Shown here in pieces: positions 45,366-57,003 of a stretch of DNA of 64,000 nt. This DNA is from Marisa cornuarietis (lineage: Eukaryota > Mollusca > Gastropoda > Architaenioglossa > Ampullariidae). The notes beneath the pieces were generated by a model. That model saw only the letters and a program-made list of their open reading frames with translations. It made no database searches and had not been told where the DNA came from. The translations under genes and the position numbers were made by a program. Within the stretch, counting starts at the first letter, position 1, and every line of letters begins with the position of its first letter. Location: NCBI GenBank assembly GCA_004794655.1, contig SMMW01000626.1, forward strand, positions 776,501-840,500. Direction: 5' to 3'.

Positions 45366-45712
45366 GCTTGGGCCGCTTGCTGGCGCAGTCGCTCAAGCGA
45401 CTGTCACCACGACAGCGAGAATCGAACGTCATAGGTTCGCATCTCGGCTCCGACTTACACCCCTCTCTGAACATGACCCGTGTTTACAGAACTGACCGTC
45501 TGGGTTTTCTCTGGGTGCTCCCGTTTCCTCGAAATTAGTTGCGTGTGTGTGAGAGAGAGAGAGACTTTATGATGTGAATGATGTTGAATGAATCTGTAAG
45601 TGTGTTTAATATGTGTGTGGTCGTGCTACTTTCGCCTTCGCTGGTGTGATATGGTGCTCTGTAAATGAACGTTCATTATTGTTTATTTTTATTAACAAGT
45701 GACTGAGATGTG
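45366..45712 (+). mobile_element. tRNA-derived SINE, copy 2
   Basis: The A box TGGCGCAGTCG (45379-45389) and B box GGTTCGCATCTC (45434-45445) lie at tRNA-like spacing, followed by the shared body (GACCGTCTGGGTTTTCTCTG then GGTGCTCCCGTTTCC). A GT/GA-rich part follows, then a tail with GATATGGTGCTCTGTAAATG and TTATTTTTATT. It is better preserved than the copy at 11707 and the promoter boxes look intact. Confidence 0.8.
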
Positions 45713-48700
45713 ATCAATAAGATCAGCTTTTAAAATTGCAGGGCGTAAAGTATCCACGTATGAATAGCTTTCGACTTGCATTGGCCACCAACCACCGATT
45801 TAGTGATTGGGGCGATAGCGACAGGCAACTAATTGACCTAAAGCTGCTTGTGAGGAAACTGGTTCCTCGCATGGTGAACTTCTGAGGATTGACTGCTCTA
45901 TAATGTGCCTCCAGAATGAGTACGACCATAAATTCTTTAAAAATGTGTGTAGGGAGGGGAGTGGGTGGGTGGGGTAAATACAGAAATACGACAGAAAGCA
46001 GGTACACAAGTACACGTGGAATCAACAGTGTAACACGCCATTATGTTCATTCTCACCGCGCCATGTAGAACACATGGAATTTGTTACACGAGGTGGACAA
46101 ACATTTACTGAGTTAATTTGAGGAAGCAGTAGCTGGTCTCGTTTCTCTTTCACAACACTTCGTCGAGATTTTGCCGAGAGCTGACCTGTGTGGAGAGTGA
46201 CATGACACATCACGATCTAGACGCACTATAGTGGGGAAGTGTTTGTGTAAGTAGGTTAAGGGTGAGAGGGCGAGGGGAGTGTTTCCAAATTTACCTTAAC
46301 TGTTGTCAGGTTACGCTTGCGGCAAGCAGTGGCAGTGTTCCGTACCTACTACCCTCACCACCTCTTGCTACCATGTAGCACGGCCGCACCATGTCTCGCT
46401 GCCACTCAGCCAATCGAGTTGCAAGAGATCAGTAGTAAGATTATTTTCCACCCAGCACAGTAGGCATGTGAGTCGGCGGCAGAGCCAAGTGCTTTCATGC
46501 CGCAATTTATTGTGCCGTTGACCTAGAAAGAGCCTAAAAAAAAAAAAAAGCAGTTGGCGCTGTAGATGTAGGTTGCGAAATGGGCACACTAGCCCACCAT
46601 TAGCATGCTGCTGAGTCCCTCATCTGGCTGCCGGTATGTGCTGATAAAACAGTACTTTGAGAGCCACTCGCCACTTACTTCTCTTGCTCCATCTCTTGTT
46701 TAGTTCGCACAGAAGGCAGGCTGCCAGATTTGCAGACAGCAGTTGAGATGTAATGAAGAGGTAAGTGGTTACTTCCATATGGGAACCCCCCCCCCCACCC
46801 CATGAAAATACCCAGGCAGGCTTCAAGAAGAGAAATAATATTAATATTGACAATAGTGGTATGTACCAGGCGGGTGAGAAAATAGATAAACACATACACG
46901 GATTATAAATTATATTTTGAATACAATCGAATTCTACGAAATCAGGTAATAAATTAAACATGCAGGCGGACTACATATAGAGAATGTTACTCTCGCTGGC
47001 TGTATGCTTTGATTTACTGATATCAGTAGCTGTGTTCTGCTCGTCTGAAAAACAGAATAACAGAACTTTCTTTTTTTGTAGTAAACACTATCTTTGTGAA
47101 GCAGTTATTACGATTTTATGAAACGATGGTGAAGGTTTATTTCCAGCTTTAGTATTAAAAATGCATTAGTAAGAGCCGCTGTGTGTGGGTTGAAATCTAG
47201 GTTGGGTTTGTTGGTGTCTTCATTCACTTGCCTCTTTTTATATTTTCATTGTTGTGAAATATGAATAACACCTAGCATCAGAAAATATCTATGCAAAATA
47301 TTTACATATATTCTTAGTGGATTGAAAACTGAAATCATCAAAAAACTGTTTACATTTTCATACATTATATTGTCACCGATAACTTATTTGCTTTATAAAA
47401 AAAAAAAACAGACTCTACTGTACTAAGATTCCACATACAAAGAACTTAGTAAAAGTTTACTTTAACACAAACAGAGAATCATTATGTTATATCTTGTATT
47501 AGTGATTTGTCAGAAATATCTTCATTATTGTCAGCATTGCTTGAGCTAAGACTCTTCAGCAGTCAAAGCTAACCCCATAACTTGTACAGACTTACTCCTC
47601 TCCTTTCTTCCATCTCTCTGAACATACATTAGTATGGTGATTGATTCTTTCTCTCCTTTTCGTGCTCTCTTCCTCACAGCTAGTAGAGTACAGCTGAAGC
47701 AAAAATTATATATTGACGAAACTTAAGCTGCAAGCAACATGCTGACACACTTCAGACTACCGCTTAGTGCAGGCAGACTCGTAGCTCCCAAGACAAATGT
47801 CCCACACCCCTTTCTGTGTGTGTGTGTGTGCGTCCAGCGTTGACAATCTTAGGCGATCGTAGCATCATCCCATCTGATTTTATAACATGCACGTGGCACT
47901 GGGCAAGAAATTAACATGTTACCAAGTATAAGAGGTCACCCAAACATGGCATTTAATAAAATATAATGGACGAAAATGAAATAACAGTTAATCTAACGTT
48001 GACACTGATTCGAAAGGCTAATTTCTACCGCTTCGCTGGACATGGGAATATCTCAAAAACTTAAAGAAACCATTTTCTTTTAATTTTAACAATTTTCAGT
48101 CTCAAGAATGAAAACTTACTGACCAATGTTGTGGGTGGATTTCTCAAGAGTGCGCGACTAATTTGTGTGTATGCATTTATCTTCGTGCATAAAAATGAGT
48201 GAGGGAGGGAGGGAGAGAGACCCCGCGGAAGTCTTGAAGAACTAAATACGTGCATGGTGGTTAAAGAAAAAAAAACTTAAAGAATACCTTACTGAGCATC
48301 CTCAAATAATATTGTCTCTAATGCATCTGTTTTCTTTAGGAAAGACACATCGGAGACTGCGATAATTAAAAGGACAGCCAAAAGCCAACTAAATCAATAA
48401 ATGTCATTTTTAGTTTACAAAGTCGAGACTTTTGTTTAATACAAAAAATATAGTTCTGCACTTCATAAACTAAACATTTAGCTACCTACACCACAAAAGT
48501 GCTCCGTCCAGCATGAATGTTCTGCATATAATATTTGCACCTAGAGATTTCCTCCAAAAATATTTTCTTAACCCAGTTTGACTGATATGAATACCCAATT
48601 ATCTTTACTGTATGTTACACAATACTATGATTTGTATAATGGCATTATGTTAACAGGGTGTCCTCTTTATGGCATCATGCTGACAAGATGCTGTATGTAA

Positions 48701-49590
48701 AATTTTTCTCATTATCCCTGTGGCCTCACACCTCAGCTTTTGTCGTATGTCAAAACATCGAGATGAAGCTTCGATAAATGGAAATCGCGATTTAAGTGCA
48801 GGTGTCTTCCCTTGTTCCCAGTTCCTACCTACTTCATGGATCTATGCTGGCTTACCTTTAGGTTACTGTATGATTTTAACTCAGAAACACTAAAAAAAAA
48901 TGATTTTTTGTTAGGTGGTGAACAAGCATGTCTGAAATCCTTTTCAAACCTGTCCTACCAGTTCAAACTATACCAAAATTTGCCAATTCCTGTTAAGCAA
49001 TGTAAACTGTGTCAAACCATGGTAACCCTTGTTCACGTTGGAACATGCCTTAGAGTCGTCTTTGACAGTAGGGAAATGAAAATGAAGGCAATCTGCTGTT
49101 TTCTTTTTGCATGGCTTTGAAAGTTCTGTTGCTTTTTAAACAAATTTACCTTTCTTTAATCTTCAACTCCTTTAAAGCAGACACGATATACTTTGTTTAC
49201 ACAACGCATGCATAGAACATGTCAGATTATCATCCGCTTATAGAAAAAAATAATTTTGCTTTATTTTTGAAGCGGAATTTGTGGTTTAAGGGGAAATTCA
49301 TTAATAGTAAATCTGTGATATAATAAAAATTATTTTGAAGCATATAGTTCTATGCTTCAAACATGTTGTTTTGGGATCCATATAGTTCCGTGTTTTGTAT
49401 GCATCTGTGTTTCCCTGTTAAGGTGGGAATCATGCCGAGTTGTCCACATCGTAAGCATACATGTTCTTACATTTCGACGTACACTGTTTAGTGGCCCTGC
49501 ATCTTGTCTTGTAGTTCTATGCTAGGTCTCTGCACACAACCGTACTGTACCAGCTTGGCTTTCCAAATATCGGTCTCCAGCCGCCCACTC
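45713..49590. other. No gene recognised
   Basis: Intergenic-looking, AT-rich. Frames of 60-113 codons occur by chance. A (GAGG)n patch lies near 48200. No exon, RNA gene or TE that I can support. Confidence 0.35.
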
Positions 49591-50075
49591 CGCTACTTGC
49601 CTCTTGATGCCAGCCTGAGTAACTGACGTCAGCGAGAGCGAAAGAGCGAGCAAGCGAGCGAGAGAGAGAGAGAGAGGGAATGAGTTTTTGCGGTCCACGT
49701 GTCAGCAAATTGTCGTGTAGATGTAGAAGCTCCATTGATTTCAAAGATCTCCAGGCACGTGGCAGGTGAAGCGAAGGCGGACAGCAAGGAGGAGGCTGTG
49801 CCTAGTCGTGTACATGGCAGTCAGTGTGGGCCCACTGGGTAGGGGAGGACGTCCCCCTTGGCCGTCCCCACCCATGCCCCGCCCGCCTGTCATGTCGCGG
49901 CGAAGCCGTCTCCGCCGCCAGACAAGAGCAGGAGATGGCGCTCTGCTGCTGCTGCTGCTGCCGCAGCTTCTCGTGTGTTTGCATGGCGCCTGCTTTGTCA
50001 GGCTAGTGCTGGTGGCTACCATCCGATGCTTGTGAGGTTGACCCTTTTCACTCCGCTGCGCGCACCGACTGCCGG
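49591..50075 (+). promoter_or_regulatory. GC-rich promoter/5'UTR region of the zinc-finger gene
   Basis: Marked rise in GC and CpG. It contains a perfect CRE (TGACGTCA, 49624-49631), a (GA)n run near 49655-49678, palindromes GTGGGCCCAC and GGACGTCC, a GC box (CCCCGCCC near 49875) and a (CTG)n run near 49945. No TATA box is evident. An in-frame stop (TAG 50004-50006) precedes the proposed start. The arginine- and alanine-rich frames in this patch are composition artefacts. Confidence 0.55.
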
Positions 50076-50286
50076 ATGGCGACGGCTACCTTTGAGACAA
50101 AAATTGTGGCCGATGCACCACTGCGTGCAGTGACATGCCCCTTTGGAGTAAGGGCCGCCGTTTCAGCACCTGTCCGCCACATATCCTCCTCGCCCGCCTG
50201 CCTGGTGCACACGGTGGCTGCAAAACAGGGCTCCCCAGCCCACCATACCTGCAGCTCTCCCTTTAGGCAGCGGGCTTTTGCAACAG
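50076..50286 (+). CDS. Zinc-finger transcription factor gene, exon 1
   Basis: The ATG at 50076 lies in a favourable context (GCCGGATGG) and is the first in frame after the TAG at 50004. It encodes 70 residues starting MATATFETKIVADAPLRAVT with no known domain, then one base before the donor ACAACAG/GTAGGT. The phase-1 end joins the phase of exon 2 at 54991 (G plus TA gives Val), followed directly by exon 2's own in-frame ATG. The alternative is that exon 2's ATG at 54993 is the start, with this exon belonging to a longer isoform or to the leader. Confidence 0.6.
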
Positions 50287-50343
50287 GTAGGTAGCCAATA
50301 AAAGGGAATTTTTTCGTAGATGCTAACCTTCCTTTATCACACA

Positions 50344-50379
<36 letters not shown>

Positions 50380-51754
50380 GACACTCTCCTTTCTTCTCTC
50401 TCTCTCTCTCTGGCATTAACCGCTTAACGCTCGCTCTTACAAATGTCTGATAGCAGTAGAAATCAGTAGCATTTTATGTTAAAGTTGCTGCTGGCATAAT
50501 AATGTAGGTGCATGTATTTGTTGCATTTGTCGACTTTAACGATCTATGTAGCTGTGTGGTTGTGAACATGAATGGTAGAGTTTTGGGCTATCTGCTCGAG
50601 AGCTAGGAACCAGCTTGTGTGGAACTAGCAGGTTTGTGGTCGATACGTCAGCAAACTGCAATTATTTTAGTGATTTGTGTTACACGCATGCTGTGAAAAA
50701 AAGCTTCCACGAAAGTCATAACCGAGACGACGAGGCTACTTCTACACAGAGTGCGCATGTATTGTAGTTCTTTTCTTCTAACCCCTAGAAAGTTTCTGAA
50801 CGATTTTTTATATAAAACACCACAGACCATACCAGCATTTCAGGTCATCATCTGAAGGTTTAGGTTTAAACTACATGGTAAAAACATGATTAGAATTTGA
50901 GTAAAGACATTCAGATGCACGACTTTAAAAAATAAACTACACAGCATTTGTATGGCGAGGTATGGTGGAAATCGGCAACAGTTAGTCGAGACTAAATTTT
51001 GCACCACTGGTGTGATACAGGAGCGGGTGAAACGAAGAATTGATAGTGTGGAACATTATCGCTGCACAATGCGCTCTTATTAGTCTATAGATGAGAAATG
51101 CAATGCGATCGGTAGAAAATCTCCAAACAGAAACCGATATCACCTTCATTCAGTCAGTACCTCCCTCCAACGAGAAATGAAGACAAGTCAAAATCTTAAA
51201 ATAGCATTGAATACAAAATGAATTAGAAAATGGTGAAGACTAATCTGAAGCAGTCACACTACACGGTCAAAGCAAAATAATTAGATGTGACGGAAAGGAC
51301 TGTGGCTCTCAAACACTAGCGTGTTTCCTAAACCTGTAACATAATTAAAAGTTTGAAAGAGCATAATTAACACCATCAAAACTGGCAGTAATGATCCTTT
51401 TCAAATTGACCTCCTTCACTCTTTTACGAGTGTCTAGATCGGTTGCTTCCAGTTATTACAAGAATCATTAAGCGCTTTGTTTAATGCGGAATTAATTCTG
51501 GTCTTTGAAACTTGCTGATATCAATCCTCTGTTTAATCATTTCACTTAATATCCAGTGATCTTAGGAATGACCAACCTGTTTGTAAAGTCCAGGAACAAA
51601 ACCTTTCTCCATCCAGGATTAAACGTTATTTGAACCTTTTCATTCTTCCTGTGGTGAGTAGAGGGAAAGCAACCGAGCAGTTCGCTCGACTGCGGAGCAG
51701 AAGGTCGCTGAAGCAAATCTGGAACCTGGCCACCCACCACGTACTCTGCAGGAA

Positions 51755-51868
51755 GGGTATCTGATTTATCAAGAACAGGGAATGGGTACCTTACTTGACA
51801 AGGGATGGATACCTGATTTATCAGGGGATGGGTACCTTATTTATCAGGGAATGGGTGCCTTATTTATG
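51755..51868 (+). repeat. 23-bp tandem repeat
   Basis: GGGTACC-type words recur at 51784, 51807, 51830 and 51853, exactly 23 bp apart, each followed by TTAxTTxxCAGGG(A/G)ATG-like sequence. A first, offset unit lies at 51755. Confidence 0.85.
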
Positions 51869-52984
51869 TGAAGTTTATAAGACTTGTAGCCCAATGAGCC
51901 CAAGAAAACAGTTCCAAGCGCAGGAGAGTGATCGAAAGATATTCTAAAGATGTAAGTTTTAGGTACCCACTTAGTGCAAAGGGAGAGTGAAAACGAAGTA
52001 GAGTCGACTCACCAGAATGTCAAGGTCAAACGTATCAGAAACCGCAGAAAAGTCAAAAAAGGACTAGCACCGACACGAAACCGTTGTCCGAGAGCTTTCT
52101 TTGCTGTCTCTGTCCTCTCATGGCCCTTATCCGTCCCGGTAGTCAGATAGGTATACAGGGAGAAGAGAGTGGCGAGTGAGATGTTCACTAAGCTGGTTAA
52201 AACGGCAAAAATAAAAAGGTTATATTAGACGGTAATTCTGAAAAATCATTAAAGTCAAGGTAGAACTGTTTAGGAGGGGGCACAAAATGGTATCCTAAGG
52301 GATTATGGAACAACATCAGTGAACAAGAAGGTGATGATCTCAGTAATGGCTAGCAAAAGGTTTTCGAGTCGCAGCAAAAAGACCCGTGGGCAGTGGATGA
52401 GCTCACAGATTGTGATAGTTGGACTTTTCACATGTGCCCTAGACACCGTGCACCACTTTGAACAGTGAGTGGTGTCCCTTCGCCTAACAGGCTTGAGGGG
52501 ACCAGCTCTCCACGTTTTAGTTTTCTTCTTGCATTTGTTGTGCTTGTAGTGGCTATTGTACCGACCTGCACTTTTTTCTAATGTCATCGGCATTGTGTTT
52601 GACTGTTTACTTGCCTGTTGATTTTTATTTATTCCTCTGTTTATATCAACTCTCTCATCGCCGTTAATCCTCTGGCTGACGCCATCACAGTTTCTTCATT
52701 CTTACAAGTCGTCCCTGGGATAGACTTTACATCAGTGCCAAACATTGCTTTTCAACATTGTGCTGCAATTTCTGCTTTGAGATCATCTGGATCTTCTCCT
52801 GACGATTTGATCGACGTGTTTGAGTATTGCTCTATTTTGATCGAGTCCAATGACTATAGATCTGTATCATCTTGATCTATGAATGTCATCCGGCAGAAGA
52901 ATTTACATTAACTTCAGAGAGAGCCAGAGGAATATTGTCTGTCTTGTGTTTTTAAGTTTGTAATGGGTGGAGAGCCTGGCTTTG

Positions 52985-53032
52985 GCTGGAATACCGCGCT
53001 ATAAAAGCTCACACCATTATTATTATTATTTC
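52985..53032 (+). repeat. Retroposon-like 3' tail
   Basis: TACCGCGCTATAAAAGCTC followed by (ATT)n resembles the tail at 17150-17205. The 85-codon frame just upstream (52618-52875) may belong to the same unidentified element. Confidence 0.45.
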
Positions 53033-53687
53033 ACTTCCTTACAGCTTTTAAGGCATCGGACACATAACCTTCACCTTTCGGTATTGCATCAGTCGACTAA
53101 AACCACTCTAATATGTGAAGTCAATAATTTAATGTCTACTGGAGACTGGTCGTATTTCGCTTTTGTCTTTGCTGGATGTGTGAATAACCTTTGATACGTT
53201 GAGCTGCAGTATCTTTCTTCAGAGTCGTGGTACTTACATTCTATAACTCTGTTCAGTCTGTTAGCGTGAAGTGTTATCTGTCCAAGCAGGAAATGTGTGT
53301 GAATCGGGTGTGTCAGTGTTGTTCTTCACCGAGCTAACATTTATGTTGGGTGCTATGAGGTTGACAGATTTGCCGCAGTCGCAAGTGAACTTCTGGTCGC
53401 AAAAAGAAATCTGTCAATGATGGTCCAAAACTCCAAAATATTGTCGTTCTAAAATGTGTTGCTTAGTCCACACTTTTCTGTATTTAAAAAATCGCATACT
53501 TAACAGTCAAGGAGCGTTTAAGGACTACAGACACTACAGTGTTTGTCAGGGATCAGAGATACAGCCCCTGACTGGTTAAGAGTGTGTAGTGTATTGAAAG
53601 CGAAATAAAAGCGTTAGTAATGGAGTTAGCCCCCTTGTTTGTTTTAGCGGCCCTTGAATGTACGTTTGGAGTATGGTTTAGAACGCG

Positions 53688-53712
53688 TGACGTAAAAGGA
53701 GGAATGACGTCA
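53688..53712 (+). promoter_or_regulatory. Pair of CRE-like sites
   Basis: TGACGTAA (53688-53695) and the perfect palindrome TGACGTCA (53705-53712) are 17 bp apart, in the intron of the zinc-finger gene. The promoter region has a third site at 49624. This suggests a CREB/ATF-bound element; function is inferred. Confidence 0.35.
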
Positions 53713-54990
53713 GGGGTCGTCTGGTAGATTGTGTGTGACTTAGAGTGTGTGTGACTCAGAACATGAGTCAGGAGCTGTCAAGACAACAGCGGTGAGAAGA
53801 GTTTGAAACAAATGGTTAAACGCCTGATTCTAGCTCATCAAAATGCGAGGTTTTCTAACTAGTAATAATGCATTACAATATATACTTAAACACATGTATC
53901 CAAAACGTTTGTACATTTTGCAACATTCAACAAGGTTAACAGGTGCTTTACTGAGTCAGCCTCTTTTCCATAAAACCATATAGAAAAAGTACACGTTGTT
54001 AGGCATAGGAAAGTGAATGTGCTGAAGTATCAAAGATTATCAAGAACCTTACTATATAATTATTTGTATATGCCACTGCAGTTCCATTTCTGACGGTTTT
54101 TGAATGCAGTAAAATTTAAATTGTTTTTTTTAAATAAAACCAAAGACCTTTTCTTTTTTAAATTCCTTCCTTCGCTTCGTTTCTTCCTTCCTGTCTTTCT
54201 GTTTTAAGCTCTTTGGCAAACAGATTAAAATATAATAGAAGTATCACTGTTTATAAAATGCTAACAGTTAAGACATTCCATAGACTTCATACACTATTTT
54301 TCATACACAATATGTAAAATCTCTCAACCTTTATACTCCTTTTCATATAACTTAATATTGAAATGTTACTGAAGCATTCCATTCTCTTCATATCCAGCAA
54401 AGGAAATGAAGACTGTGTTTCCCGTAACTAGCATATCTGGAATATTTAATACAAATAAAACAAATACTAGAAATCTTTTCTTGCTATTTTATTACTCTGT
54501 GTACATCTACAAATATATAATGGCTATTTTGTATTTTTTCACTTTTATTTGAAGCTATTTGTTATTGTAGTAGTTTTAGAGTTTAGCACACTTTACCACT
54601 TGGCGAGAACCTGCTGTAAAATAGCACACTAATTTGATTATTCTCTCAAAGAATGTCAATGTCATTGGCTCTCAGAATATATAATCGTTATCCAATAAAA
54701 GTCTTATTTCGGAAACCGATTCTTGTCAACATGTCGTGGGACTGGCGTGACTGTCAGCACTGGTCAGGTTTATCAATGCCTTAATGTTGTCACTCAGTGC
54801 TGTAGCAATTGTCTTTCGGTATGATCACATTGAAGATACTGACTGGCAGCTCAGTGGTCAGGTCTCAGAATGCATATAAGAAAAAAAAAATAAAAAAACA
54901 AAGACAAATGGATCTTGTGTAATATTGGACTAGGTAAAATATAAATCACATGGATTTGCCATTTTAATAAATAAATCAACTCGTTTGCAG

Positions 54991-55208
54991 TAATGGAGGA
55001 CGCTGCTTCAGCAGGAGAGAGGAGCACGTACACACCTGTTAAGCTGCCGCCCTCCGCCGCATGTCCTCGTCCTCATCGTTGTGACATCTGTCAGCGCTCC
55101 TTCCGGGAGTTGGCCACACTGCGCAAACACGAGCAACTGCATCGTGCTGACCGCCCCTACGTCTGTCAGACCTGCGGCAAGTCCTTTCTGTGGTCATCCA
55201 ACCTTAAG
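54991..55208 (+). CDS. Zinc-finger transcription factor gene, exon 2: finger 1 and half of finger 2
   Basis: The exon begins after TTTGCAG and ends at SSNLK before GTAACT, in phase 0. In the joined protein, finger 1 has C101, C104, H117, H121 (CDICQRSFRELATLRKHEQL then H). Finger 2 starts with C129 and C132 (CQTCGKSFLWSSNLK), and its two histidines lie on exon 3. The acceptor phase (2 leftover bases) matches exon 1. The 24 or so residues before finger 1 are Ser/Pro-rich with no domain. Splitting a finger between two exons makes the splice obligatory for finger 2. Confidence 0.88.
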
Positions 55209-57003
55209 GTAACTTTCTGCACCGCCAGCCACTCACCTTCACACCACACTGTTTGTGTAGCCAGACTTATTTTTTATGTTGGACACGGTGAGCCATCTAC
55301 ATCTTTGACTTACCATACAGTGTCACAGCTTTAGGCGACTTTCGTCATAATCAGGTCTGAAATTTATATTCAGCTCAATTTATTAGCTATTACGGAATAA
55401 TTATGTCAATCTAAACAGTAACATTAAAGACCATTAGCGGTAAAGAAAGAACATATCTAGAATGGATTGAATTTACAGAAATAAAATCGCTACTGACAGC
55501 ACTGCCATATTTTGTTTGTATACACTTACTGACAGTACTGTCATAGAGTGTATGCTTGTCATTGATAATACACAGAGAAATAACGGGAAATTATAGTTTG
55601 AATATCAACGATGTTTCGTAAATCACACATAATGACTTAAAGTGAATTATATGCCCATGCCAAAAACAAACACAACGGATAAAACAAGATGATGGTAACT
55701 ATTTAATTATATTTTCAAAAATATATGAACAGTAAAATTTAATCACAATAACGGGATTAGTTCAATAACTTTTTTAAAATTTTTAAAATTTAAACGAATA
55801 ATATTGTGTCGTTGGCGAGAAACAAACATGGCAACTCTCACCGGCCTTTTTGAAAAAGGTCAATATGCCATCTGCGAAGTCACAAAAGTAGGTTGGATGT
55901 TATGATAATTAGCATATATTAGCATACATTGGTTGAGACCCTCGCTGAGATCAAAAACTAGACTGTATTTCAAACTATTTGTGGTTCCCCCATCCATCAT
56001 AAAAACACAAATCACAGTGCTTTTGTGTCACAAACTTATGACATCTATATGTTCATTTATTTGCCAGCAACTTTGAGATTAATTTCACGTTTGATTCGTC
56101 TTAGTCTTTCCGTCTCCGGCGTTTTACTCATAGCAACCGAAACTAGCAGACAAAATAATGCTTTATTTTACCGATAAAACCCTTAACCTACATGAGTGGA
56201 GAGATGTTTCGGACGTCGATTCGACGGCTTAGTTGGTTTTCCCTGCAGTGTTTGGCAGCAACGTTTTTTTTATGTTACCAGTATGAACAAGAATTCATAT
56301 AATTTTTTTATTTGCACTCTTTGTCCCTTATTGCTATATATGGCTTCTTACCAGTGTTGTGTGTTGAGGGTGGGGATAAATACCACAATCCCGCACTCAC
56401 ACGAAATTTAGATTGATTCATGTGATTACAGACTTGACTGCCAATAGCTATTGGTTCAGACGCGCACACAACGACTTTAGTCAACGAGAGCCGTTACACA
56501 AACTTTCATTCGAAAGAACTGAATGTCCAGTTTTTAGTTTGTCCTCAGTGAGAAAAAAACAACAGACTTGAGCTTTGAGGATTGAGTGTGATTTAAAGCA
56601 CATAAAATTAGCAAATAAAAGCTTTCGAAATGTTAATTTGTAAAACCCTATGCAGCTGGTGACAGACTGAAACCAACTGTCTGGTCCAGATCTCGTTATT
56701 TTCTGTCTTTGCAACATTAGGTGAGGTCGTGTTGACTGACTATAGCATGTGCTTTTCGCAGCTAAGGCTTTGAAACTGTGACTTCATCATGTAACATGCG
56801 TCTTACGCGGATAAGAGCTCAGTCTTTTGGCGCCGAGTTGGGAATAGGCGAGGTCAGTGAAAAAAAACCCAGAAGCAATTGAGAACAGGGAAACGAAGGT
56901 AGAACCAAAAAAAAAGAAGCATGTGATCATGTTTGTCACTAGGACAAGGCTGTGGAAGTTAACGCAGAATGTATGCGGTACACGTGTTGTCTGCTGGTTG
57001 CAG
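55209..57003 (+). other. Zinc-finger gene, intron 2
   Basis: 1.8 kb, AT-rich, between GTAACT and TGGTTGCAG. No TE or further exon is recognised. The frame of exon 3 stays open back to 56857 inside the intron, which could be mistaken for a separate start. Confidence 0.8.

Larger units (their letters stand above)
50287..54990 (+). other. Zinc-finger gene, intron 1
   Basis: 4.7 kb between a GTAGGT donor and a CTCGTTTGCAG acceptor. It contains an (AC)n run at about 50341-50376, a 23-bp repeat (51755-51868), a retroposon-like tail (52998-53032), an unassigned 85-codon plus frame (52618-52875) and a pair of CRE-like sites (53688-53712). An extra exon within it is possible but not seen. Confidence 0.55.

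Noticed and set aside
45379..45445. Possible tRNA gene (intact A and B boxes)
   Set aside because: No acceptor-stem pairing or normal 3' end. The sequence continues into a SINE body shared with 11707.
49741..50344. Several overlapping Arg/Ala/Cys-rich frames on both strands
   Set aside because: They arise from GC-rich composition and a (CTG)n run. Only the frame starting at 50076 ends at a splice donor in the phase of the next exon.
56857..57003. Start of exon 3 at the upstream ATG-like position 56857
   Set aside because: These 49 codons have no finger sequence. A TTGCAG acceptor at 57003 joins exon 2 in phase and completes finger 2, so this part is intron.
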